A stretch of 64,000 nucleotides of DNA from Halobellus clavatus (GTDB lineage: Archaea; Halobacteriota; Halobacteria; Halobacteriales; Haloferacaceae). Made by a program: the position numbers and the translations under genes. Positions 17,095 through 26,149 of this stretch are shown here, piece after piece. Where the stretch lies: contig NZ_FNPB01000003.1 in the NCBI RefSeq assembly GCF_900107195.1, forward strand, positions 124,001 through 188,000, in the 5' to 3' direction. Below the pieces are notes generated by a model. That model had not been told where the DNA came from, made no database searches, and was given only the letters and a program-made list of their open reading frames with translations. Every line of letters starts with the position of its first letter. Position 1 is the first letter of the stretch.

Positions 17095-18434
17095 GAGAGG
17101 ATATCGAACGGTTCCGCGAAATCGGCGAAGAGCGTCGCGAAGATCTGGAATCGTTCATCCGGTACGGCGACCTCAGCGGCTCTCAGTCGGACACGATCCA
17201 GATCCCGATCAAGATCGTCGACCTCCCCGAGTTCGCCTACGACCGCCTGGACAAGGGCGGCGTCGGACAGGGCGGCGACGGCACGCCGGACGTCGGCCAG
17301 CCGATCGGCCAACCCGAGCCCCAACCCGGCGACGGGGACGGTGACGAGGACGGCGAGGAGGGCGAACCCGGCGAAGAGGGCGGCGAACACGGCCACTACG
17401 AGATGGATCCCGAAGAGTTCGCCGAGGAACTCGACGAGGAACTCGGTCTCGATCTCGAACCGAAAGGCAAGGAGGTAATCGAGGAGATCGAGGGCGACTT
17501 CACCGACGTCACGCGCACCGGCCCCAACAGCACGCTCGACTTCGAGCGGCTGTTCAAACAGGGGCTCAAGCGGAAGCTCGCGACTGACTTCGACGACGAC
17601 TTCGTGCGCGAAGCGATGCGTATCGAAGGCGCGACGCCCGAGTCCGTCTACGAATGGTGTCGCGAGGAGAACATCCTGGTCTCACTCGCGTGGATCGAAT
17701 CCGAGTGGGAGGAGATCGACGAGGCCGAGCGCGACCGTTGGGCGTCCTTCGAGGAGATGACCGAGAACGTCGAGCGCACGACGCCGGTCCAGCGCATCCG
17801 CCGGAAGGGGCTCCGCGAGGTCCCGTTCCGCCGCGACGACGAGCGATACCGCCATCCCGAGATCGAGGAGAAGAAACAGAAGAACGTCGTCGTCGTCAAC
17901 ATCCGAGACGTCTCGGGGTCGATGCGGGAGACCAAACGCGAACTGGTCGAGCGGACGTTCACACCGCTCGATTGGTATCTTCAGGGCAAGTACGACAACG
18001 CCGAATTCGTCTACATCGCCCACGACGCCGACGCCTGGGAAGTCGACCGCGAGGAGTTCTTCGGCATCCGATCCGGCGGCGGCACGCGGATCTCCAGTGC
18101 CTACGAACTCGCAAAGGAGGTTCTCGAAGCGGAGTACCCCTGGTCGGAGTGGAACCGATACGTCTTCGCCGCGGGCGACTCCGAGAACTCCTCGAACGAT
18201 ACCACAGAGCGGGTGATCCCGCTGATGCAGGAGATCCCCGCCAACCTCCACGCGTACGTGGAGACCCAACCCGGCGGCACCGCGATCAACGCGACCCACG
18301 CCGAGGAAGTCGAAGACGCCTTCGAGGACAGCGGCGACGTGGTCGTCGCACGTGTCGGCGCGGCCGAAGACGTGACTGACGCCATCTACGACGTGCTCCA
18401 GACCGAATCCAGTTCCACAGGAGGAGACCGATGA
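17085..18434 (+). CDS. DUF444 / YeaH-family protein with VWA-like domain
   Basis: A 449-residue protein of the YeaH/YhbH (DUF444) family. The N-terminal part holds a Gly/Asp/Glu-rich low-complexity linker (about 60-110). The C-terminal half is von Willebrand A-like, with the metal-binding motif DVSGS (about 275-279), then [13 protein letters not shown] and [15 protein letters not shown]. YeaH is the conserved partner of YeaG/PrkA in bacteria, probably an adaptor or scaffold. It overlaps prkA copy 2 (10 nt) and spoVR (ATGA, 4 nt), so the three are translationally coupled. Confidence 0.9.
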   Translation: MGLREDIERFREIGEERREDLESFIRYGDLSGSQSDTIQIPIKIVDLPEFAYDRLDKGGVGQGGDGTPDVGQPIGQPEPQPGDGDGDEDGEEGEPGEEGGEHGHYEMDPEEFAEELDEELGLDLEPKGKEVIEEIEGDFTDVTRTGPNSTLDFERLFKQGLKRKLATDFDDDFVREAMRIEGATPESVYEWCREENILVSLAWIESEWEEIDEAERDRWASFEEMTENVERTTPVQRIRRKGLREVPFRRDDERYRHPEIEEKKQKNVVVVNIRDVSGSMRETKRELVERTFTPLDWYLQGKYDNAEFVYIAHDADAWEVDREEFFGIRSGGGTRISSAYELAKEVLEAEYPWSEWNRYVFAAGDSENSSNDTTERVIPLMQEIPANLHAYVETQPGGTAINATHAEEVEDAFEDSGDVVVARVGAAEDVTDAIYDVLQTESSSTGGDR

Positions 18435-20443
18435 CGCCACCGAATCGCTTCAGACGGATCGCCCAGGACGAGGCCGATCGGCTCGAAGAGCCGGTCGAAG
18501 CGGCCGCGGCCCTGGCCAACAAACTGGGACTCGACCCGTACCCGGTGAACTACTGGGTGGTCGATCACGACGAGATGAACCAGTTGATCGCCTACGGCGG
18601 CTTTCAACGCCGGTATCCGCACTGGCGCTGGGGGATGACCTACGACCGGCAGAAGAAACAGGACCAGTTCGGGATGGGCAAGGCCTTCGAGATCGTCAAC
18701 AACGACGATCCGAGCCACGCCTTCCTGCAGGAGTCGAACTCGCTGGCCGACCAGAAGGCCGTCATCACACACGTCGAGGCCCATGCGGATTTCTTCCGCA
18801 ACAACGAGTGGTTCTCGCGGTTCTCCGGCGACGGCGACCTCGACGCCGCGGCGATGCTGGCGCGGCACGCCGAGACCATCCAGCGCTACGTCGACGATCC
18901 CGACATCGATCAGGAGGACATCGAACGGTTCGTCGACGCCGTCACCTGCCTCGAGGACACGATCGACCAGCATCAGCCGCTGGCCGCCGAGCGTGACACC
19001 GAGCGCACACAGCCCGAAGATCTCCGCGAGCGCCTCGACGGGATGGACCTCTCCGATACGGTCCAGGGGGAGGTCTTCGACGACGAGTGGCTCGACGAAC
19101 TCGCCGAGGCGGAGGCCGCCGCGGCGAACCTCGACCGTCCCCGGTCGGACGTGCTCGGCTTCCTCAGCGACCACGGGATGGTCTACGACGAGGAGGCGGG
19201 CGAGGCCGTCGAAATGGAGTCCTGGCAGAAGGACGTCCTCGATTTACTCCGCCGCGAGGCGTACTACTTCGCCCCGCAGAAACTGACGAAGACGATGAAC
19301 GAGGGGTGGGCCGCCTACTGGGAATCGCTGATGATGGGCGAGGAGCGCTTCGCCGGCCAAGACGAGTTCCTCACCTACGCCGATCACCAGTCACGCGTCC
19401 TCGGGTCGCCGGGGATGAACCCCTACAAACTCGGCAAGCAGCTCTGGGAGTACGTCGAGAACACGACCAACCGGCGAGAGGTCGCCGACAAACTCCTCCG
19501 CGTGGAGGGGATCACCTGGCGAAACTTCCACGACGCGATCGACTTCGAGACGGTGCAGTCGGGCTTAGCGCCGCATCCGGCGATCGACGAGATCCGCTCA
19601 GACACGCTCTCGGACCTCGCGGCGCTCCCCGAAGACGATCCGCGGGTCGACTGGGAGACGCTGGACCGAACGCTCTCTGCTCCCGAATCGGTCGATGCGG
19701 ACCGCTATCCGTGGAAAGTCCTGACCTACGAGGGACTGGCCGAGCGGCACTTCTCGCTGGTGAAGCCCCAGTATCGGGGATTCCTCGAACGGATTCGTCG
19801 CTCGGAACTCGAACAGCTCTCCAGATACATGTTCGACGACGCGAAGTTCGAAAGCGTCGACGAGGCCATCGCCGCCGTCGACAGGACCGCGGGGTGGGAG
19901 CGGATGCGCGAAGTCCGCGAGAGCCACAACGACGTGACGTTCGTGGACGCGTTCCTCTCACCGGAGTTCGTCGAGTCGAACGACTACTTCACCTACGAGT
20001 ACACCCGTTCGACCGGCGACTTCCGCGTGGCCTCGACAGACCCCGACGACGTGAAGAAGAAACTGCTGCTCCAGTTCACCAACTTCGGCAAGCCGACGAT
20101 CGCCGTCTTCGACGACAACTTCGAGAACCGCGGCGAACTCCTGTTGGGGCACCGGTACAACGGCGTGATGCTCGACCTCGACCAGGCCGAGGACGTCCTC
20201 GAGCGGGTCCACCAACTGTGGGGGCGGCCGGTGAACCTGATGACGATCCGGAAGGAGTACGACGAACACGACGTGGAGGTGGCTCGGCGTCGGAACCGCG
20301 AACCCGAGCCGACCGAGGTCGGGGTCCGGATCCGATACGACGGCTCGGAGTTCGAGGAGTTCGACCTCGATCCCGAGTTGGAAGAACGGATCCAGGCGTC
20401 CGACGTCGACTACGACACCAAACCCGACGAGTGGCTGTCGTAG
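18431..20443 (+). CDS. SpoVR/YcgB-family protein
   Basis: A 670-residue protein of the SpoVR family. Hallmark blocks are [61 protein letters not shown], and the histidine-rich central region that continues to AYWESLMM. SpoVR/YcgB proteins are soluble, of unsettled biochemical function, and co-occur with PrkA and YeaH. In spore-forming bacteria SpoVR affects cortex formation; haloarchaea make no spores, so the shared role must be a more general stress or stationary-phase one (inference). It is the last gene of the operon and converges with the SAMP-like gene. Confidence 0.92.
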   Translation: MTPPNRFRRIAQDEADRLEEPVEAAAALANKLGLDPYPVNYWVVDHDEMNQLIAYGGFQRRYPHWRWGMTYDRQKKQDQFGMGKAFEIVNNDDPSHAFLQESNSLADQKAVITHVEAHADFFRNNEWFSRFSGDGDLDAAAMLARHAETIQRYVDDPDIDQEDIERFVDAVTCLEDTIDQHQPLAAERDTERTQPEDLRERLDGMDLSDTVQGEVFDDEWLDELAEAEAAAANLDRPRSDVLGFLSDHGMVYDEEAGEAVEMESWQKDVLDLLRREAYYFAPQKLTKTMNEGWAAYWESLMMGEERFAGQDEFLTYADHQSRVLGSPGMNPYKLGKQLWEYVENTTNRREVADKLLRVEGITWRNFHDAIDFETVQSGLAPHPAIDEIRSDTLSDLAALPEDDPRVDWETLDRTLSAPESVDADRYPWKVLTYEGLAERHFSLVKPQYRGFLERIRRSELEQLSRYMFDDAKFESVDEAIAAVDRTAGWERMREVRESHNDVTFVDAFLSPEFVESNDYFTYEYTRSTGDFRVASTDPDDVKKKLLLQFTNFGKPTIAVFDDNFENRGELLLGHRYNGVMLDLDQAEDVLERVHQLWGRPVNLMTIRKEYDEHDVEVARRRNREPEPTEVGVRIRYDGSEFEEFDLDPELEERIQASDVDYDTKPDEWLS

Positions 20444-20470
20444 CGACGACCGCAGCGAGCGCCGATCGGG

Positions 20471-20761
20471 TTACGGGTCGACGCTCGACAGACTCCCGCC
20501 GGTGACGGGCGGGAACATCGCGAGTTCGTCACCCGCCTCGACCTCGTCCGACTCGGAGACCGGCGTCCCGTTCCGCATCAGGTTCACGTCGTCCGCGAGG
20601 CTGTCGCCGTCGAGGACCCGATCGCTGAGTCCTGCTCGATCGTCTAACAGCGCCGCCAGTGCGTCTTCGACGGTTCCGCCGGATTCGATCGACACCGTGT
20701 GTTCTCGACCGCCAGCGACCTCGGCGAGGTCCGCGAACAGCCGCCAGTGTACCGTGTCCAT
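20471..20761 (-). CDS. SAMP/MoaD-like ubiquitin-fold modifier with C-terminal extension
   Basis: A 96-residue beta-grasp protein. The N-terminal WRLFADLAEVAG and the C-terminal DELAMFPPVTGG match the haloarchaeal small archaeal modifier/MoaD family. These proteins are activated at a C-terminal diglycine by the E1 enzyme UbaA, for protein tagging or sulfur transfer. Here Gly88-Gly89 is followed by seven further residues (SLSSVDP) before the stop. The diglycine is therefore not terminal, and the protein would need trimming, for example by a JAMM-type protease, or would be inactive as a modifier. The reading was checked codon by codon in the given sequence. Confidence 0.85.
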   Translation of the reverse strand: MDTVHWRLFADLAEVAGGREHTVSIESGGTVEDALAALLDDRAGLSDRVLDGDSLADDVNLMRNGTPVSESDEVEAGDELAMFPPVTGGSLSSVDP

Positions 20762-20821
20762 ACCTCCGTTCGCGTCCCGGCGGAGTTGAGCGTTACGCAG
20801 TCGACCGCGGCGGGCCGCCCG

Positions 20822-22066
20822 TCACTGACCCCGGCCGTCGTCCGCCGGGGTGCTGGCCAACTCCGCGGCCTCGCGAAGCCGTTCGGGACGGGCAACGAAA
20901 TAGACCGTCTCTCCCGGTTTCAGCTCCCGCGACCGCGGCGGGGTCGGTTCGATCGGCCCGTCAGAAGCCCGGACGGCCGCGACCGTTCCCGGCACCGTGC
21001 GGAGCGCGGCGCCGTCGAGCGCGCTGCCAGCCTCGATCGTCACGACGTCCATCGTCTCGTCGGCGGCACCCAACAGCGACGTGAACTCCCGTTCTGCGCC
21101 GGGGTCGGTCGGCACGGTGAGGAGTCGATAGCGCTCGTCGGGATCGAGCGCGGCCGCGTCAGCCTCGTCGAGGATCACGGTCGCGACGTCCTCGCCCGCC
21201 GCGCGGAGTTCGCCGCTCGCGACGCGCTTTGCGGACCCGGCCTCGACCGATTCGTCTTCGGCAGGTCGGTCGCGCTCCGCGGGTTCGACGCGCCGCCAGA
21301 GTTGGACCGCATCGCCCGCGGACGCGCCTGCCCCGGGGTCTGCGTCGACCGCGACGGCCGCGACGCCGGGGGCGAGCGTGGTCCCGATGCCGGCGACGCG
21401 GCGGCCGAGTCCGAGCCGGGTGACTGTCCCGTCGTCGTCGAGTTCGAGATCGACGTAGCCGACGCCGTAATCCTCTTTGATTCGGGTGACGACGCGCTCG
21501 CGGAGGCTCTCACCCCGGAGATGTCGGGGGACGAGCAGCGTCTTGCCGGCCAACTCCGCTTTGATTGTCGGCCGAACGGGGTCGTAGCCCTCGATGTCGT
21601 CGACCTCAGCGGCTGATTCGGGGAGTTCGATCGGTCGGACGCGCCCGACGCTGCTGACGAGTCGGCTCACCTCCGTATCGAGCTGTCGGGACCCAGCGAC
21701 GGCGAACGCGCTCGTCGTGAGGCGATCACCGACGGCCCGTCCGGCGGGCGAGACCACGATGGCCGTCCCGATCGTGACCGCGTTGACGAGCACTGTCGCC
21801 GGCGCGAAGATCTCTGGTGCGCCGGTCCCCACGGCGCGCTGGAAGAGTCCGACCGCGTTGAGATACAGGGCCACCCCCGACGCGCCGACCAGCGTGGCCA
21901 ACCAGGCGGGGATCTCCTCGCGGGTGTACCATCGATAGAGGACGGCCGCGAGTCCGGCGAGTGCGGCCGCGAGCGTCGCGAGTCCGAGGACGCCGAGACC
22001 CGCGCTCACGAGCGTCTGTTCGTCCGCGAGGGCACCGAGCTGCAGCGACGAGCGGAACGGCCTCAC
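20822..22066 (-). CDS. Membrane protein with TrkA-C (RCK_C) domain, copy A
   Basis: A 414-residue protein. Three hydrophobic helices occupy about residues 20-115. A soluble region follows, with two ligand-binding-like modules, and the end (ALRTVPGTVAAV...LKPGETVYFVARPERLREA) is a TrkA-C domain, which in K+ channels and transporters binds regulatory ligands such as c-di-AMP or nucleotides. No K+ selectivity filter is present, so it is not a channel itself. Its start overlaps the stop of the upstream similar gene by 4 nt. It is probably a regulator of, or partner to, the K+ channel divergent from that gene (inference). Confidence 0.75.
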   Translation of the reverse strand: MRPFRSSLQLGALADEQTLVSAGLGVLGLATLAAALAGLAAVLYRWYTREEIPAWLATLVGASGVALYLNAVGLFQRAVGTGAPEIFAPATVLVNAVTIGTAIVVSPAGRAVGDRLTTSAFAVAGSRQLDTEVSRLVSSVGRVRPIELPESAAEVDDIEGYDPVRPTIKAELAGKTLLVPRHLRGESLRERVVTRIKEDYGVGYVDLELDDDGTVTRLGLGRRVAGIGTTLAPGVAAVAVDADPGAGASAGDAVQLWRRVEPAERDRPAEDESVEAGSAKRVASGELRAAGEDVATVILDEADAAALDPDERYRLLTVPTDPGAEREFTSLLGAADETMDVVTIEAGSALDGAALRTVPGTVAAVRASDGPIEPTPPRSRELKPGETVYFVARPERLREAAELASTPADDGRGQ

Positions 22067-23286
22067 GCGACGACCCCCGCGAAGGTATCGAGGTCGCTCT
22101 TAGTCCCGACCACGAGCAGGTCGTCGCCGGCGTTGACGGCCTGCGTTCCGGCCGGGGCGATCACCCAGGAGCCGCCCTGGCGGACGGCGAGCACGGCGAC
22201 GTCGTAGGCGTCGCGAACCGCCGTTGCCCCGAGCGTGCTGCCGGCGATGCTGCTCCCCTCCCGAACGGTGACTCGGCGGAAGCGGTTGCCCGCCCGCTTG
22301 AGGAGCCCGACGAGTTCGAACTCCCGGCGGACGCCTTTGGAGCGGACCGCCAATCGAACGTCGTCGGCCCCGAGCAGCGCCGTCGCGTTTGCCCGCGTCG
22401 TCGCGAGGGTCACGCGAGCGCGCCCGCCGGCCGCCCTCGGAGCCGTCGGTTCAGCCACTGTCGGTTCGGCGGTCGCGTCCTGCGACGGCTCGAGATCCGC
22501 GGACCGCTCGTCTTCTGGCGCTTCGTCGACGACGCCCAGCAGACTCGCCTCGAACCGGTCGCCGTCGGCCCAGACGACGACGTCGTCGCCGCGGGCGGCC
22601 CCCATCGGAACCAGCGCGTCGACGGAGACGGCACGCTGGCCGGACTCGAGGTGCTTCGAGAGGCCGCTCGTCGGGGGCGCGGCGGCGACGGTGGCCCGCC
22701 CGCGCTCGTCGAGCGTCACCGACACCTCGGTGAGGTCGTAGTCGGTCCGGAGCGCAGCAGCCACCCGAGACTCCAGTTCGACGAGCGGCAGGTCCGCCGG
22801 GAACGTCCACGTCTCGGTCCGGATCGCTTCTCGGAGTGAGGCCGGCAGCGGCGGGAACCCCTCGACGTCACCCACGTCGCCGGCGACCGAGATCCGCACC
22901 TGCCCGCGGCCGCCGACCAGTTCGACCACGTCTGCCGACAGCGTCCGCTTCGTGAGTTCCCGCAGGCTGATTCGCTTCGGGAGCGCCGCCCCCATCTTGT
23001 CGCCCTGTCCGTGGGCGTAGAGCGTCGCCATCAACACGACCAGGAGCGCGATGGTGAGACGCAACTGATTCGCGGAGCCGGTGAGACTCGGATCCGCGAG
23101 TGCGAGGAGCCCGCCGTTGAGCCCGGCGATGGCGACGCCCAGGGCGACGACCCCCAGCCCCGGGATGGTGATCCCGGTGAAGTACTTGAACCCGAAACCG
23201 AGGAGCCAGGCGATCAGTGCGGGGACGAGGCCGGTCAGCACGCCAAGGTAGAGTCCGTAGAGTATCTCGATCGGTAGCGACGCCAT
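22063..23286 (-). CDS. Membrane protein with TrkA-C (RCK_C) domain, copy B
   Basis: A 407-residue protein with about three N-terminal transmembrane helices (about 8-30, 38-62 and 75-92), a long soluble region and a C-terminal TrkA-C domain (GSSIAGSTLGATAVRDAYDVAVLAVRQGG...VNAGDDLLVVGTKSDLDTFAG). The domain order is the same as in the gene that follows it, with which it overlaps by 4 nt (ATGA), so the pair probably forms a hetero-complex. It is divergent from a K+ channel gene starting at 23371, which points to potassium homeostasis, vital for a salt-in halophile. Confidence 0.77.
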   Translation of the reverse strand: MASLPIEILYGLYLGVLTGLVPALIAWLLGFGFKYFTGITIPGLGVVALGVAIAGLNGGLLALADPSLTGSANQLRLTIALLVVLMATLYAHGQGDKMGAALPKRISLRELTKRTLSADVVELVGGRGQVRISVAGDVGDVEGFPPLPASLREAIRTETWTFPADLPLVELESRVAAALRTDYDLTEVSVTLDERGRATVAAAPPTSGLSKHLESGQRAVSVDALVPMGAARGDDVVVWADGDRFEASLLGVVDEAPEDERSADLEPSQDATAEPTVAEPTAPRAAGGRARVTLATTRANATALLGADDVRLAVRSKGVRREFELVGLLKRAGNRFRRVTVREGSSIAGSTLGATAVRDAYDVAVLAVRQGGSWVIAPAGTQAVNAGDDLLVVGTKSDLDTFAGVVA

Positions 23287-23370
23287 CGGTCCTCACTCTC
23301 GGGGCATCGGCTTACCACTTTCGAGGGCGAATGACGAGACGCTTAAGTCGACGACACTGGAGAGACAGGT

Positions 23371-24633
23371 ATGGCCACCGTACGGGACTGGAACTGGATC
23401 GGTGCCCGTGCCGCGGTCGTGCTGACGCTTCTCGTCGGTGCACTCTCGGTCGTGACGGGCATCGCCAACATCGGCGCTGGAGCGGGCGCGGACTTCAGGG
23501 TGATCGGCGTTCTCGTCCCCGGCATCGCCAGACAGGTGGCCGCCTTCACCGGAACGCTCACGGGATTCATCCTCCTGCTGTGTGCGTTCGGACTCCGGCG
23601 TCGCCTTCGGGCCGCGTGGTTCGCCGTGTTGGTACTCTTTCCGATCACCGCGGCGCAGGGAGTGCTGCAGTCCTCACAGTTGTCCCTGCCGCTGGTCGGA
23701 CTCTCGGCGATCGCGTTGGTCGTCGTGGGACTCAACGTCCGGACGTTCGACCGCGCCGTCTCACTGACGACGACACAGATCGCATCGCTTGCGGCGCTGG
23801 CGGGCGCACAGGGCTACGGGACCGCCGGCGCGTTCGCCCTACAGGAACACTTCGATGGCGTCTCGACGCCGCTGGACGCGTTCTACTTCACGCTCGTCAC
23901 CGGTAGCACCGTCGGCTACGGCGATATCACTCCGAACTCGGCGATCGGCGAACTGTTCGCACTGTCGGTCCTCCTGGTGACCGTCTCGTCGTTCGCCGTG
24001 GTGCTGGGTGTCGTCTTCACGCCGCTGATCGAAGCGCAGTTTTCGAAAGCACTCGGACGTATGACAGAAGAACAACTCGACGTACTGGAGAACCACGTCC
24101 TCGTGCTCGGGCACGGGGACCTGACCGAACCGATTCTCGAAGAACTCTCGACGAAGGCAGACATCCTCGTCGTCGTCCCCGACGAGGAGCGCTCCCGTCG
24201 ACTTTCCGACCGGGGCTACACCGTCCTCACGGACGACCCAAGCGACGAAGAGGCGCAGCACCGCGGCCGGGTCGAGGTCGCGAAGGCAGTCGTCGCCGCG
24301 ACGAACAACGACGCGGAAGACGCGCTGGCGATCCTGACGGCCCGACAACTCAACCCCGAGGTGACGATCGTCGCCGCCGCGACGCAGCGCGAGAACGTGA
24401 ACAAACTCAAGCGCGCCGGCGCAGACACCGTCATCAGCCCGGCGGCACTCGGCGCACACTTTCTCGCGGAGTCCGCCCTCGGCGGTCACGGGGCCGAAGC
24501 GCTCGAAGCGCGCCTCCTCGGAGCCGGCGGAGAGTCCGAGGACCTGGAAGCTGCCGCGGAGGCAGTGAGTGACGCCGCAGACGAAGTCGATGACACCGGT
24601 GACCCGCCGGACGGGGACCAGAGAGCGCAGTGA
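23371..24633 (+). CDS. Two-pore-helix K+ channel with RCK/TrkA-N domain
   Basis: A 420-residue potassium channel. N-terminal transmembrane helices precede a pore loop with the canonical selectivity filter TVGYGD (about 180-185). After the last membrane helix comes a TrkA-N/RCK Rossmann domain starting at NHVLVLGHGDLTE (about 236-248), where the usual GxGxxG is altered to GHGDLTE, and continuing through ADTVISPAALGAHFLAE. The C-terminus is acidic and low-complexity, with no clear RCK_C domain. The two divergent TrkA-C proteins next door could supply that function in trans (inference). A TATA-like GCTTAAG lies near 23341. Confidence 0.92.
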   Translation: MATVRDWNWIGARAAVVLTLLVGALSVVTGIANIGAGAGADFRVIGVLVPGIARQVAAFTGTLTGFILLLCAFGLRRRLRAAWFAVLVLFPITAAQGVLQSSQLSLPLVGLSAIALVVVGLNVRTFDRAVSLTTTQIASLAALAGAQGYGTAGAFALQEHFDGVSTPLDAFYFTLVTGSTVGYGDITPNSAIGELFALSVLLVTVSSFAVVLGVVFTPLIEAQFSKALGRMTEEQLDVLENHVLVLGHGDLTEPILEELSTKADILVVVPDEERSRRLSDRGYTVLTDDPSDEEAQHRGRVEVAKAVVAATNNDAEDALAILTARQLNPEVTIVAAATQRENVNKLKRAGADTVISPAALGAHFLAESALGGHGAEALEARLLGAGGESEDLEAAAEAVSDAADEVDDTGDPPDGDQRAQ

Positions 24634-24658
24634 CGATCGCTCCGGCCGGTCCGGACGG

Positions 24659-26146
24659 CTACAGGTTGCCGCGGTCGAAGACTGCCACGTCGCACTCGAG
24701 GTCCTGTACCCGCTCGAACGTCGGCGGCGAGACGAACCGCGACGCCGGCGAGCGTTCCCCGCTGGAACCGATGACCAGCAGGTCGTAGTCGTCGGCGTTG
24801 GCGGCGATGAAATCCTGGACCGGAGAGCGCGAGACCCGCGTTTCGACGTTGCCTTCGACGGTCTCGACCAGATGGTCCAGATGCGTCTCCGCCGTCCGGC
24901 GCTCGACTTCGCTCCCGATGCAGGTGGTGACGCTCACCGTTCCGCTGTCGCCCGTCAGCCGGGACGCGAAGTCGATCATCCCGTGGGCGACGTCGCCGGG
25001 GCGAGCCACGAGCACCAGCACCCGAGACCACCGGACTCTGTCCCGGACGGAGCGGAACGCCACGGCGTCGAAGCGGCTGGCGAAGATCCCGCGGATGTAC
25101 CGCGAGAGCGTCCCCCGGTCCTCTTCGTACGGCGTCACGACGAGATCGCAATTGGCGTTCTGGCCGGCTTCGATCGTCGCCGAGACCGAGTCGCCGGCCA
25201 CGACGACCACCTCACAGGGGACGCCGACGCGCGTGTGGATGTCCGACGCACACCGTTCGAGCCGCTCGACCGTCTCGCGGGTCTCGGCTGCAACCTTCGG
25301 TGCCGCAGCCACCTCCTCGGTGTCGTCGTCGAACGGGGCCACCTCGTGAATGCGCCGTGAGTCCTCGAAGGTCGACACGCCGCCGTCCGCCGAGGCCGTC
25401 TCGGCTTCGGACACCACGTCGAGGAGCACGACCTTCCCGGCCTCGTGCGCCGCTGCGAGCCGCGCCCCGAAGAGCGCCGTCCGTTCTGCGGTCTCACCAC
25501 GCATCGGGACGAGTACGTGGTCGTCGCCGCGAACCGTCTCGTAGAGGTACTCGGCTCGCTTCTCGTAGAACGTCTCGCGCCAGACCACGAACGCGCCGGC
25601 GACGAACACCGCCGCGAGGAACACGCTGACGACGTAGGTCACGGGCTCGACGTCTCCGGTGACGAGCGCGAGCAGGGCCGTCGAGAACGCCGACGGCGCT
25701 TCGATGTGACCGGCCCAGGTGACCAGACCGGTGAGGAAGATCGCGAGTGCCGCGCTCTCGGGGTGGACGAGCGCACTGCCTACGCCATCGTATACCCAGG
25801 CCGTCGCGGTGTAAGAGATCAGCCCGCAGATCGCGCCGATGCTCAGACTCGCGACGAAGCGAACGGGGTCGGCGTGTCGCCCGTCGGGATCCGAAAAGAG
25901 CGTGTACGTCCCCGACGCCAGCGGCGGAAAGAGCAGGAACGACAGCGTCTGGACCTGGTTCGAGAGGTACGTGACGAACCCGATGACGACCGGGACGAAC
26001 AGGACGATCGAGAGGTGAAGCAGATTGTCGGTGTTCTGAAGCCAGCGTCGGAACTCCCAGAGTTCGCGCCGTTCGATCCGCTTGATGCGGCTCCGCGCCG
26101 TGGCGAGACGGTCGATCGCCTGGTCGAGGAGCCGCTGTCCGCGCAT
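24659..26146 (-). CDS. HPP-family membrane domain fused to two UspA-like domains
   Basis: A 495-residue protein. The N-terminal part (about 40-200) is an HPP-type membrane domain with about five helices and the motif LLFPPLASGTYTLFSDP. Two UspA-like Rossmann domains follow (about 205-350 from DDHVLVPMRGETAERTALFGARLA, and about 365-490 from SRVLVLVARPGDVAHGM, ending GSSGERSPASRFVSPPTFERV). HPP proteins have been linked to anion (nitrite) transport in plastids and cyanobacteria. The UspA domains may sense nucleotides and gate the membrane part (inference). It begins 3 nt after the uridine phosphorylase stop, so it is in the same operon. Confidence 0.8.
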   Translation of the reverse strand: MRGQRLLDQAIDRLATARSRIKRIERRELWEFRRWLQNTDNLLHLSIVLFVPVVIGFVTYLSNQVQTLSFLLFPPLASGTYTLFSDPDGRHADPVRFVASLSIGAICGLISYTATAWVYDGVGSALVHPESAALAIFLTGLVTWAGHIEAPSAFSTALLALVTGDVEPVTYVVSVFLAAVFVAGAFVVWRETFYEKRAEYLYETVRGDDHVLVPMRGETAERTALFGARLAAAHEAGKVVLLDVVSEAETASADGGVSTFEDSRRIHEVAPFDDDTEEVAAAPKVAAETRETVERLERCASDIHTRVGVPCEVVVVAGDSVSATIEAGQNANCDLVVTPYEEDRGTLSRYIRGIFASRFDAVAFRSVRDRVRWSRVLVLVARPGDVAHGMIDFASRLTGDSGTVSVTTCIGSEVERRTAETHLDHLVETVEGNVETRVSRSPVQDFIAANADDYDLLVIGSSGERSPASRFVSPPTFERVQDLECDVAVFDRGNL

Positions 26147-26149
26147 CGC

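Noticed and set aside
19087-20505. Long plus-strand frame within spoVR
   Set aside because: Arg/Gly-rich shadow; SpoVR motifs lie in the other frame.
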